From contig NZ_LGDY01000134.1 of NCBI RefSeq assembly GCF_001279525.1, positions 1 to 44,058 on the forward strand: a stretch of DNA of 44,058 bases, written 5' to 3'. Under the pieces are notes generated by a model. The model did no database searches, was not told the origin of the DNA, and saw only the letters and a list, made by a program, of their open reading frames with translations. Within the stretch, counting starts at the first letter, position 1. Each line of letters begins with the position of its first letter. Below are positions 30,616-39,751 of this stretch, piece by piece. The DNA comes from Nocardia sp. NRRL S-836. GTDB taxonomy: Bacteria; Actinomycetota; Actinomycetes; Mycobacteriales; Pseudonocardiaceae. Made by a program: the position numbers and the translations under genes.

Positions 30616-33021
30616 ATGACCAGCACCGGACGTTGTGCCCTGTGCACCGGCGCGCTGCCTCCCGCGACCTCGGACCAGCGCAGGTCCTACTGCTCCAACG
30701 CCTGCCGCCAGAGGGCGTACCGGCGGCGGGCGAGCGCGGCCGCCCCCACGCCCGCGACCAGGCAGAACCTGCGGGTGCTGGCGAACCTGCCCGCGGCGCG
30801 GGACGCGTTCGTCGGGCGTCAGCAGGAGCTCGCGAAGCTCGACCAGCTGATGCGCCGGCACCGTCTCGTCACACTCGTGGGCAGCGCGGGTGCGGGCAAG
30901 ACGCGGCTCGCGCTGGAGGCGACTGGCCGGTTGCGGCGCGGCCGGACGGACCGGGTGCTGCTCGTCGAGCTCGGCGGGGTCACCGACTGCGCCGACGTCA
31001 TGCCGGCCGTCGCCCACGCCCTCGGTGTCGAGCGGTCGGACGAGCCGTTGCGCGACACGGTGCTCGAAACGCTCGTGAACATGAAGGTCGTCGTGGTCCT
31101 TGACAACTGCGAGCACCTCCTCGACACGTGTGCCGAGTTCGTGGACCTGCTGCTGAACCGCTGCCCCGGCGTCCGGGTGCTCGCGACGAGCCGGGAGGTG
31201 CTGTGGATCAGCGGTGAGGTGAGCTTCCACGTCGAGGGCCTGCAGGTGCCGTCGACGGACCGCGACCTGGTCACGATGGCCGCGCCGCGCTCCGAGGCCG
31301 TGAAGCTGTTCGTGGAACGCGCGCGGGAGCGCAAGCCCGACTTCCGGCTCACGGCGGAGAACACCACCGCGGTCGCCCTGCTGTGCGCACGGCTCGAAGG
31401 CATGCCGCTGGCGATCGAGCTGGCCGCGCGCTGGGTGCAGCTGCTGCCCGTGACGGACATCTGCGACCGGATGGACGAGCCGCTGGAGCTGCTCACGCTG
31501 GGCTGCCGCAAGTCCCCGGCGCGGCAGCGGTCGCTGCGCGAGGCGATCGACTGGAGCTACCGGCTGCTGGAGCCGGACGAGCGGTTCGTGCTGCGCAGGC
31601 TCAGCGTGTTCGACGGCGGTTTCGACCTGGCCGCGGCCACGGAGGTCTGCTCGACGGAACGGTCGGCGGAACCGGTGCTGGACGTGCTGTCGCGGCTGCA
31701 GGCCAAGTCGCTGCTGACGGCGGTGCCGGGCACCACGCGGTTCCGGCAGCTGGAGCCGGTTCGCCTGCACGCCAGGGAGAAGCTGGTGGTGGCGGGTGAG
31801 CTGGACGTGGCGTTCGAGGCGCTGGCGCGCTGGTTCACCGACCTGTCGGACGTGCTGATCACCGCGCCGCTGTCGATGCCGGCCGACGTGCAGGACAAGC
31901 TCGACAACCACGTCGACAGCCTGCTCGGCACGGTCGAGTGGGCGGCGGACCGCGGCGACGAACGGCTGCTGCTGCTCACCTCGGCGCTGGCCGCCTGCGC
32001 CGCGCGCAGCGGCCGGCTCGGGCAGGCCAGGATCATGCTGCGCGACGCGTTGCGCCGTCCGTCCACAAGGGACGACTACCGGTGCGTGGCGCTCAACCAC
32101 GCGGCCAGGTTCGCCGCCGAGCAGGGTGATCACGACGAGGCCGTCGAGCTGTCCGGTGAGGCGTCGCGGCTGGTGCGCGGCATCGGGAACCCGGCGCTGG
32201 TGCTGAGCTGCCGCAGCACGCTCGCGGCCGTGCAGCAGTCGAGCGGGCAGTGGGAGGCGTCGGCGGTGAACAACACCGAGTGCCTGCGCGTGGCCGAGCT
32301 GCTCGGTGAACCCCTTGCGCGCGCGACCTGTCTGGTCGACCTGGCGCGCACGGCGTTGTCGCTGGGCAAGCACGAACGCGCCGAGAAGGCGGTCATGAAG
32401 GCGTTGCCGATCTCGCGCACCTCGGGGGTGCCCGCGCGCATCGCCGGCGCTCTCAACACCCGCGGCGCCATCGCGTTGATGCAGGGCGACCTGGAGGAGG
32501 CGACGCACGCGTTCCAGGAAGCGCTGCGGATGGACGGGATGAACCCGTTGAGCGCGCCGGACGCCTTGGAAGGCCTCGCGATGGCGGCGTTGCTGCGCGG
32601 TCAGGCCGAGCGCGCGCTGCGGCTCGAAGCGACCGGACGGGCCATGCGCCGGTCAGTCGGCGTGGTGCCGAACCCTTTTTGGGCGGAAAAGGTCGCCGGA
32701 GCCATGCGCACCGCACGGCTGATGCTGCCCGTGCCGCGCGCGGAGGCGGCCGCGACACCGTTGACGGCCACGGAGATCGAGGCGTTCATCCAGGACGAGG
32801 TGTGGCTGGACCGCACCGAGGCCGCGCACGACGAGCTGGACGACCACGAACGACGGGTGATCGCGCTCCTCGCCACCGGCCTGACGAACCAGCAGATCGC
32901 GAACCGGCTGAACGTGTCGGTGCGCACGGTGGCGTCGAGGCTGCAACGGCTGCGCGACAAGCTCGGGCTGCGGAGCCGGGAGGACATCGCCGCGTGGGGT
33001 GCCGAGCGCGCGATCGGCTGA
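30616..33021 (+). CDS. Zinc-finger/NTPase/TPR/LuxR-type transcription regulator
   Basis: An 801-residue regulator with unusual architecture. The first 38 residues hold C7, C10, C26 and C30 (CALC and CSNACRQRAYRRR), a zinc-binding motif found in several actinobacterial proteins. Residues 60-340 form an AAA/STAND NTPase with Walker A GSAGAGKT, VVVVLDNCEHLLD, LATSREVL and GMPLAIELAARW. TPR-like helices follow to about 740, and a LuxR HTH ends the protein (LDDHERRVIALLATGLTNQQIANRLNVS, then SRLQRLRDKL). This resembles LAL-type regulators and LuxR-type sensors, but the zinc finger at the N-terminus is distinctive. The ribosome site is GGAGGAG. A divergent response regulator neighbours it. Confidence 0.85.
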   Translation: MTSTGRCALCTGALPPATSDQRRSYCSNACRQRAYRRRASAAAPTPATRQNLRVLANLPAARDAFVGRQQELAKLDQLMRRHRLVTLVGSAGAGKTRLALEATGRLRRGRTDRVLLVELGGVTDCADVMPAVAHALGVERSDEPLRDTVLETLVNMKVVVVLDNCEHLLDTCAEFVDLLLNRCPGVRVLATSREVLWISGEVSFHVEGLQVPSTDRDLVTMAAPRSEAVKLFVERARERKPDFRLTAENTTAVALLCARLEGMPLAIELAARWVQLLPVTDICDRMDEPLELLTLGCRKSPARQRSLREAIDWSYRLLEPDERFVLRRLSVFDGGFDLAAATEVCSTERSAEPVLDVLSRLQAKSLLTAVPGTTRFRQLEPVRLHAREKLVVAGELDVAFEALARWFTDLSDVLITAPLSMPADVQDKLDNHVDSLLGTVEWAADRGDERLLLLTSALAACAARSGRLGQARIMLRDALRRPSTRDDYRCVALNHAARFAAEQGDHDEAVELSGEASRLVRGIGNPALVLSCRSTLAAVQQSSGQWEASAVNNTECLRVAELLGEPLARATCLVDLARTALSLGKHERAEKAVMKALPISRTSGVPARIAGALNTRGAIALMQGDLEEATHAFQEALRMDGMNPLSAPDALEGLAMAALLRGQAERALRLEATGRAMRRSVGVVPNPFWAEKVAGAMRTARLMLPVPRAEAAATPLTATEIEAFIQDEVWLDRTEAAHDELDDHERRVIALLATGLTNQQIANRLNVSVRTVASRLQRLRDKLGLRSREDIAAWGAERAIG

Positions 33022-33129
33022 CGACCGGCCCGCGCTGTAAAGGTTTGCGCGCTGTTGACCGTGCGTAGACGACACCCTGAAATCGGACATCTGAACCGCA
33101 TCAGCTCTACTCCATTCGAGTGAGGGCAG

Positions 33130-33141
33130 AGGTCTAGACCT
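33130..33141. promoter_or_regulatory. DasR-like operator (dre) 1
   Basis: AGGTCTAGACCT is a perfect 12-bp palindrome. It matches the core of the dre consensus (ACTGGTCTAGACCAGT in Streptomyces), bound by DasR in the absence of aminosugar phosphates. Confidence 0.7.
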
Positions 33142-33170
33142 TGACCTTTAAGTGGTCTAAACCACATCGT
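33141..33170 (+). promoter_or_regulatory. Candidate chitinase promoter
   Basis: TTGACC (33141-33146), an 18-nt spacer and CATCGT (33165-33170). The second dre lies in the spacer, so DasR binding would block polymerase. Confidence 0.45.
33152..33165. promoter_or_regulatory. DasR-like operator (dre) 2
   Basis: GTGGTCTAAACCAC is palindromic except at one central pair and matches the dre core TGGTCTAGACCA at 11 of 12 positions. Its centre lies 23 bp from that of dre 1, about two helical turns. Confidence 0.72.
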
Positions 33171-33199
33171 TCTGGCACCCCCTGCGACTGAGGAGACCG

Positions 33200-34825
<1,626 letters not shown>

Positions 34826-34857
34826 TCGCCGCGGGTCGTCCTTCAGCAACGCCGGGA

Positions 34858-34885
34858 GGGGAGCTGGTCAGCCCAGCTCCCCTTT
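34858..34885. terminator. Terminator between chitinase and convergent serine hydrolase
   Basis: GGGGAGCTGG, 5-nt loop, CCAGCTCCCC and TTT. The symmetrical stem may also serve the convergent gene ending at 34903, but only the + side has the T-run. Confidence 0.75.
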
Positions 34886-34902
34886 CGTGTGCCCGGAAAA
34901 CG

Positions 34903-36000
34903 TCAGCAGAAGACCTCGGTGAGCAGCTTGGTGTACGCGTCGCCGGGGTCGCCGCCGGCCGGTGCGCTGGTCGCCGACAGCTCCAGGCGCTTCTTCGTGT
35001 CCGGCGTCGTCAGCAGCTGCGACGAGTAACCGGGGATGCCGCCGCCGTGGCCCCACACCTTGGTGCCGCACGGCAGGGTCTCCACCGCCAGGCCCAGGCC
35101 GTAGCCGGGGCTGACCTCGGTGGTCCTGCTCAGCTCCTGCTGCTGCGCGGGCTTGAGCAGCTTGCCGCTCACCAGCGCGACGCCGAACGTGTCCAGGTCC
35201 TTCGTCGTGGAGATCATCTCACCGGCCGCCCACGCGACCGACGGGTTGATGCGGGTGATGTCGGACGGCTTGCCCGCCACGGTCACGTAGCCGTGGGCGT
35301 GCGGACCGGTGATGTCGGCCTTGTCGCCGGGCACCTCGGTGCCGCTGAGGCGCAACGGCTTCAGGATGCGCTGTTCGACGGCCTTCTCGTACGGGCGGCC
35401 GGTGAGCTGTTCCACCAGCAGGCCGGCGACGACGTAGTTGGTGTTCGAGTAGCTCCAGCGGGTGCCGGGCTCGAAGTCGAGCGGCCGGTCGGTGGAGAGC
35501 TTGACCAGCTCCTGCGGCGCCCAGTGCTTGTACCGGATCTGCTCGAACTCGTCCGGGTTGAGGGGCAGTGCGTCGGTGTAGTTGTAGAGGCCGCTGGTGT
35601 GCTGCATGACCTGGCGCACGGTGATGCGGCCGTCGACCAGGCCGGGCAGGTAGCGCACGACGGGTGCGTCCAGGTCGAGCTCGCCCTCGCCCGCGAGCTG
35701 CAGCAGGACCGTGGACACGAACGTCTTGGTGATGCTGCCGATGCGGAACCGGCCGTTCTCCGGCACCGGCCGGGAGCGGTCCAGCTCGGCCTTGCCGGAC
35801 CGCGCGGTGAAGCGCTGCCTGCCGTCGGTCACCCTGGCCTGCACGCCGAGCGCTCCCCCGCTCGCCAGCTGGTCCAACGCCTCCTGCACGACCTTGCGGT
35901 CAGCGGTGGCGTCCGCGGCGAGCGCGGTGCCGGTGGTGGCCACCAGGCCCGCCGCGGTGAGCGCTGCCACGAGTCGAATCTTCTTGCTTGGAATCCCCAT
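34903..36000 (-). CDS. Secreted beta-lactamase-fold serine hydrolase (DD-peptidase type), copy A
   Basis: A 365-residue exported S12-family enzyme. The signal peptide ends near ALA-A (residue 28). The nucleophile motif SITK is near residue 90, the YSN triad in RWSYSNTNYVV, and the third motif reads HGGGIPG. In this family such proteins are D-alanyl-D-alanine carboxypeptidases or esterases acting outside the membrane on peptidoglycan or substrates such as beta-lactams. Two cysteines (in LPCGTKV and the C-terminal Cys) likely form a disulfide. Its closest relative is the next gene upstream on the same strand, from which it differs by many substitutions. CCCTAGGG lies about 60 bp upstream of the ATG. 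Confidence 0.88.
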   Translation of the reverse strand: MGIPSKKIRLVAALTAAGLVATTGTALAADATADRKVVQEALDQLASGGALGVQARVTDGRQRFTARSGKAELDRSRPVPENGRFRIGSITKTFVSTVLLQLAGEGELDLDAPVVRYLPGLVDGRITVRQVMQHTSGLYNYTDALPLNPDEFEQIRYKHWAPQELVKLSTDRPLDFEPGTRWSYSNTNYVVAGLLVEQLTGRPYEKAVEQRILKPLRLSGTEVPGDKADITGPHAHGYVTVAGKPSDITRINPSVAWAAGEMISTTKDLDTFGVALVSGKLLKPAQQQELSRTTEVSPGYGLGLAVETLPCGTKVWGHGGGIPGYSSQLLTTPDTKKRLELSATSAPAGGDPGDAYTKLLTEVFC

Positions 36001-36058
36001 GCCTCACACCTTGGCGAGGCACGGGCAGCGCCGCATCCACCTTCAGTCGTACACCGGG

Positions 36059-36067
36059 CCCTAGGGG
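36059..36067. promoter_or_regulatory. CCCTAGGGG motif upstream of serine hydrolase A
   Basis: CCCTAGGG is palindromic and lies about 60 bp before the ATG at 36000. The same motif recurs upstream of the paralogue. Confidence 0.4.
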
Positions 36068-36075
36068 AAATCCGA

Positions 36076-37164
36076 TCAGCAGAAGATCTCGGTGGTGAGC
36101 TTGTCGTAGGCGGCGGTGGGATCGGCCAGGTCCGGCGCGGTCGTGGCGTTCAGCACGACGCGCTTGCCGGTGTCGGCGGTGGTGTACATGGCCGAGATGA
36201 AGCCGGGGATGCCGCCGCTGTGGCCGAGGACGGTGGTGCCGCAGCTCAGGTGGTCGATCTCGATGCCGAGGCCGTAGCGCGGGCTGACCGCGGTGGTCCT
36301 GAGCAGTTCGGCCTGCTGGGCGGGCTTGAGCAGCCTGCCGTCGAGCAACGCGTCGACGAACGTGTCCAGGTCGGCCGTCGTCGAGATGATGTTGCCGGCC
36401 ACCCTGGCGAACGACGGGTTGATGTGGGTGATGTCGGACGGCTTGCCCTGGTAGGTCCAGTAGGCGCGGGCGTGCGGGCCGGGGATGGCGGTCTGGTCGA
36501 CCGGGAGCGAGGTGTCGTCGAGGCGCAACGGCTTCAGCACGCGGCGCTGGACCTCCTGCTCGAACGTCCTGCCGGTGACGTGCTCGATCAGCAGGCCGAC
36601 GACCGTGTAGTTGGTGTTGGAGTAGGCCCATTTCGTGCCGGGCTCGAAGTCGAGCGGGCGGCTGGTGGCGATCCGCAGCACCTCCTCGGGTTCCCAGTGC
36701 TGGTAGCGGATGGGTTCGAACACGTCGGGGTCGAGCTGGACGGTCTCGGTGAAGTTGTAGAGGCCGCTGGTGTGCTGCAGCAGGTCTCGGACGGTGATGC
36801 GGTGGTCGACCAGGCCGGGCAGGTAGCGCACGACCGGCGCGTCCAGGTCGAGGGTGTCCTCGCCGGCGAGCTGCAGGGCGACGGTGGCGGCGAACGTCTT
36901 GGTGATGCTGCCCGCGCGGAACCGGCCGTTCGGGGGAACGGGCCGGTGGCTGCCGAGGTCCGCCACGCCGGACCGGGCGGTGAACTGCCGCCGGTCGCCG
37001 GTGACGCGGACCTGCACGCCGAGCGCGCCCGCCTGGACGAACTCGTCCAGGCCCTCCTGGACGACTCGGCGGTCGATGCCCGCGGAGGTGGGGCCGGCCA
37101 GTGCCGTGCCGCCGGTGGTGACGACGAGCAGTGCGGTGAGTGCCGCTGTGGTTCTGATCCTCAT
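36076..37164 (-). CDS. Secreted beta-lactamase-fold serine hydrolase (DD-peptidase type), copy B
   Basis: A 362-residue paralogue of the neighbouring hydrolase. Signal peptide to about residue 25 (ALA-G). SITK, YSN (KWAYSNTNYTV) and HSGGIPG are present, so the active site looks intact. It also keeps the paired Cys (LSCGTTV and terminal FC). I chose the ATG at 37164 because the upstream extension to 37308 has no signal peptide and passes through the shared promoter motif. The pair look like a tandem duplication whose copies have diverged, perhaps for different substrates. CCCCTAGGGG lies 46-55 bp upstream. The M14 peptidase gene ends just upstream. Confidence 0.87.
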   Translation of the reverse strand: MRIRTTAALTALLVVTTGGTALAGPTSAGIDRRVVQEGLDEFVQAGALGVQVRVTGDRRQFTARSGVADLGSHRPVPPNGRFRAGSITKTFAATVALQLAGEDTLDLDAPVVRYLPGLVDHRITVRDLLQHTSGLYNFTETVQLDPDVFEPIRYQHWEPEEVLRIATSRPLDFEPGTKWAYSNTNYTVVGLLIEHVTGRTFEQEVQRRVLKPLRLDDTSLPVDQTAIPGPHARAYWTYQGKPSDITHINPSFARVAGNIISTTADLDTFVDALLDGRLLKPAQQAELLRTTAVSPRYGLGIEIDHLSCGTTVLGHSGGIPGFISAMYTTADTGKRVVLNATTAPDLADPTAAYDKLTTEIFC

Positions 37165-37208
37165 GGGCCCACCGTGTCGGCGATCTCGCGCGGCGGCGTC
37201 GTGGATCG

Positions 37209-37218
37209 CCCCTAGGGG
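37209..37218. promoter_or_regulatory. CCCCTAGGGG palindrome upstream of serine hydrolase B
   Basis: A perfect 10-bp palindrome about 50 bp before the ATG at 37164, matching the site before copy A. It lies in the gap between this gene and the M14 peptidase gene. Confidence 0.4.
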
Positions 37219-37247
37219 AACCCTGGCGCATGATCGCGCCGGGCTCG

Positions 37248-38525
37248 TCAATAGGGCTTGGCGGCGGCTTTCATGGCCGAAACGAGCATCGGCCGCACTT
37301 TCGGCCAATGCACGTCCTGCTGACAGGAGAACGGCGGCAGGAAACCACCGCAGGTTCCGGACGAGGCGCCGATCTCCCAGACGAAACTCGGCACGCCCAG
37401 GTCGTCGTACACCCAGTCGTCGGTCGCGCCCGCGGCGTTGTAGAGCACCTCACCAGGCTGGCCCGCGGTGAACCCGGACAGCGCCGCCATGTCGCCGGCC
37501 ATCTTGCGCAACGCCGCGTCGTTGCCGGTCTTCTGCGTGCTCCAGCCCCACGGGAACAGCACGTAGTTGCCGTAGCTGTGCATGGAGATCACGGCACCGG
37601 TGGTGTCCGGAGTGGCCGCCGCGGTGTCGCCGGGTGCGCGGGTGTCGCGGTAGAGCTTGCGCCACAACGACTCCAGCGCCTGCGTTTCGACCTCGGAGTC
37701 GGCGCGCGGGCCGCGGTAGACCTCGCTGCACTTGTTCGGAGAGCTGCCGATCTCACCCCAGTGCGAGCCGGCGTTGCGGTTGAGGTCGACGCCGCGCGGG
37801 CCGCTGGAGCAGGTGCCCTGGGCGTTCTTGCGGTGCAGCACCGGGGTGTCGCCGCCGGACTCCACGATGTCGACGCCGTCGGGGTTGGCGATCGGCACGA
37901 CCCACACCTCCAGGGTGTCCAGCATGGCGGTCAGCTCGGAGCCGACCAGGTCGTCGATGAAGCGCCACGCCAGGTCACCGGTGGTGATCTCCCTGGCGTG
38001 CAGCTGGCCCATGACGAACAGCCGCGGTTTCGGTGCGGTGGGCGACAACGCGCAGTCGCCGGGTGCCTTCCTGGTGATGCAGACGGCTTTCAGGTCGTGG
38101 CCGCCGTCGCCCTGCGTCTTGCGCCAGGAGTCGCCGTAGTCGACGACGGTCGCGAGCTCCGGGTGCTTCGCCGCCACGTCGTCCAGGTGCGCGAGATGCG
38201 CGGTGACCGTCCGATAGCCACCGTAGTAGGTCGCGTCGTCGAGAGAGCGCGGTGCCTGGTGAGACGGAGGCCGCGTGGTCTCGACAGTGGACTGGAAGCC
38301 GTCCGCGCGGAGCCTATCGGCGGTATGCGCGTCCCCGATGACGAAGAGGTCCGCGCCGTCGCGCTGTTCCACCACGTCGTAGCCGAGGGCCAGCAGCCGT
38401 TGGGCGGGCTCCCCCACCGGCGCGGGCACCCGCAGCACGTACGTCGCTTGTGGACCGTCCGCGGGCGCCGGCGCGGGGCTGAGCAGCAGGGTCAGGCAGG
38501 CGAGCAGGGCGAGGGCGGTCCGCAT
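37248..38525 (-). CDS. Secreted M14 zinc carboxypeptidase
   Basis: A 425-residue exported carboxypeptidase with a signal peptide (residues 1-25). A propeptide-like region follows to about residue 110 (YVLRVPAPVGEPAQRLLALG), then the peptidase. The zinc ligands are in GQLHAREITTG (H and E) and ISMHSYGNY (H). DLNRN is the substrate-binding Asn-Arg motif, and FVWEIG holds the catalytic Glu. Paired cysteines suggest disulfides. These enzymes remove C-terminal residues from peptides outside the cell; which side chain is preferred cannot be read. The ATG at 38525 gives the best signal start; GTG 38531 is equally possible. Confidence 0.9.
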   Translation of the reverse strand: MRTALALLACLTLLLSPAPAPADGPQATYVLRVPAPVGEPAQRLLALGYDVVEQRDGADLFVIGDAHTADRLRADGFQSTVETTRPPSHQAPRSLDDATYYGGYRTVTAHLAHLDDVAAKHPELATVVDYGDSWRKTQGDGGHDLKAVCITRKAPGDCALSPTAPKPRLFVMGQLHAREITTGDLAWRFIDDLVGSELTAMLDTLEVWVVPIANPDGVDIVESGGDTPVLHRKNAQGTCSSGPRGVDLNRNAGSHWGEIGSSPNKCSEVYRGPRADSEVETQALESLWRKLYRDTRAPGDTAAATPDTTGAVISMHSYGNYVLFPWGWSTQKTGNDAALRKMAGDMAALSGFTAGQPGEVLYNAAGATDDWVYDDLGVPSFVWEIGASSGTCGGFLPPFSCQQDVHWPKVRPMLVSAMKAAAKPY

Positions 38526-38571
38526 GATCACCGATCATCGGCGGTCGGCGTGGGCCACGCCAGTCTGTTCG

Positions 38572-38596
38572 ACCGGACGGATGACTACCGTCCGGT
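38572..38596. promoter_or_regulatory. 9-bp-arm inverted repeat between divergent genes
   Basis: ACCGGACGG, 7 nt, CCGTCCGGT. It lies 46 bp upstream of the M14 start and 24 bp before the -35 of the small gene, so it is a candidate operator or a hairpin. Confidence 0.45.
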
Positions 38597-38619
38597 TCAT
38601 GGGACCGCCAAACTGCCGC

Positions 38620-38649
38620 TTGGCGAGCTGTGACGAAAATCAATAGGAT
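38620..38649 (+). promoter_or_regulatory. Promoter of the 46-aa small gene
   Basis: TTGGCG (38620-38625), 18 nt, TAGGAT (38644-38649). Transcription would start near 38656, giving a leader of about 95 nt before the ATG. Confidence 0.5.
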
Positions 38650-38750
38650 TTGTACCGGCATCGCAGCGGTTATTGTGCTCACCGGCCGAAACCGACTCGA
38701 CGACAGCGAGGTCCGCACACACGCCACGGGAACCAACGGGAGCGCCGGCC

Positions 38751-38891
38751 ATGGATCATCTCCACCTCGACCACAACGTCGCCGAGATCTCCTACCTGGG
38801 GACGGGGGACCACCTGTACTTCCCTTGGCGCGGTTCCGTCACCGATGACGACGAGGGCCTGGAACCGACCATCGTCCGCAGTCTGGACTGA
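38751..38891 (+). CDS. 46-residue acidic small protein of unknown function
   Basis: ATG to TGA, 46 codons, of which about 38 end in G or C, the pattern of a real gene here. GGGAG lies 8 nt before the ATG. The peptide begins MDHLHLDHNVAEISYLGTG, has a central HLYFPWRG and ends with an acidic stretch (TDDDEGLEP). There is no signal peptide, Cys or membrane helix. Its stop lies 16 bp before the TTG of an alpha/beta hydrolase, so the two are likely coupled. It could be a partner, a peptide substrate or a leader; none is recognised. Size and acidity alone do not make it a RiPP precursor. Confidence 0.65.
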   Translation: MDHLHLDHNVAEISYLGTGDHLYFPWRGSVTDDDEGLEPTIVRSLD

Positions 38892-38907
38892 CCCACGGGG
38901 GTTGCAC

Positions 38908-39672
38908 TTGCCCGGCCTGTCCACATTAGTCCGGGGCACCGGCCCCGCCCTGCTGCTCGTGCACGGCGCGGGCGGCAGCGTCCAGGCCAACTACGGGCCG
39001 GTGCTGGGGACGCTGACCCGGCACTTCACCGTCGTCGCACCGGACCTGCCGGGGTCGGGCCGCTCGCCGCTGGCCGCGGGTCCGCTCGACCTGGAACGGC
39101 TCGCCGACGACGTCGTGGCCGCGGCGGTGAGCGCCGGGCACGACTCGTTCCACCTGGCCGGGTACTCGATGGGCTGTGCCGTGGCGGCGACGATCGCGGT
39201 GCGGCACCCGGAGCGCGTGGGCGCGATGGTGCTGAGCGCGCCGTTCACGCGGGTCGACGCCGAGACGCGGGCGCGAATCGCCGAGTGGCGGTCGCTGCTC
39301 GACGGGCCCCGCGGGGTGCTGGGGCGGTTCGTCCTGTCGGTGATGTGCAGCGAGGGGTACCTGGCCCGGCTCACGCCCGAGCAGGCCGACGGCTTCGCCG
39401 AGCTGGTCGCGGCGACCGTGCCCGCCGGGACGACCGGCCACATCGACCTCATCCTGGAGATCGACCTGGCCGGGCTGCTGCCGAGGGTCACCCGGCCGAC
39501 GCTGGTGATCGGCGCGACCCGCGACCGGCTGCTGTCGCCGCACCTGGCCAGGGAGGTCGCCGACCTCGTTCCCGGCTCGAAGTACGCCGACCTCGCGTGC
39601 GGTCACGCGATCTCCCTGGAGGCCGCGGCACCGTGGGCCGACCTGATCACCGGCTACCTCACCTCGGTCTGA
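38908..39672 (+). CDS. Alpha/beta hydrolase, TTG start
   Basis: A 254-residue alpha/beta-hydrolase. LLLVHGAGGSVQ carries the oxyanion region, PDLPGSGRS follows, and the nucleophile is in LAGYSMGCAVAA near residue 90. GATRDRLLSP and ACGHAISLE supply the acid and histidine. The start is the TTG at 38908 with GGGGG 6 nt upstream; upstream of it the frame overlaps the small gene in another phase. Such enzymes hydrolyse esters, lactones or amides; the substrate is unknown. The preceding 46-aa gene is probably cotranscribed and translationally coupled. Confidence 0.83.
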   Translation: MPGLSTLVRGTGPALLLVHGAGGSVQANYGPVLGTLTRHFTVVAPDLPGSGRSPLAAGPLDLERLADDVVAAAVSAGHDSFHLAGYSMGCAVAATIAVRHPERVGAMVLSAPFTRVDAETRARIAEWRSLLDGPRGVLGRFVLSVMCSEGYLARLTPEQADGFAELVAATVPAGTTGHIDLILEIDLAGLLPRVTRPTLVIGATRDRLLSPHLAREVADLVPGSKYADLACGHAISLEAAAPWADLITGYLTSV

Positions 39673-39751
39673 ACCCCGGTCTGACCCTCGGTCCGATGCC
39701 ACGCGGGGAGCTTTCGTCCGATGCTGGCGGACGGGAGGGCCCCGCGTGGGG

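Noticed and set aside
38751..38891. Confirmed RiPP precursor
   Set aside because: There is no leader/core motif, Cys/Ser/Thr-rich core, or modification enzyme nearby; only a single hydrolase.
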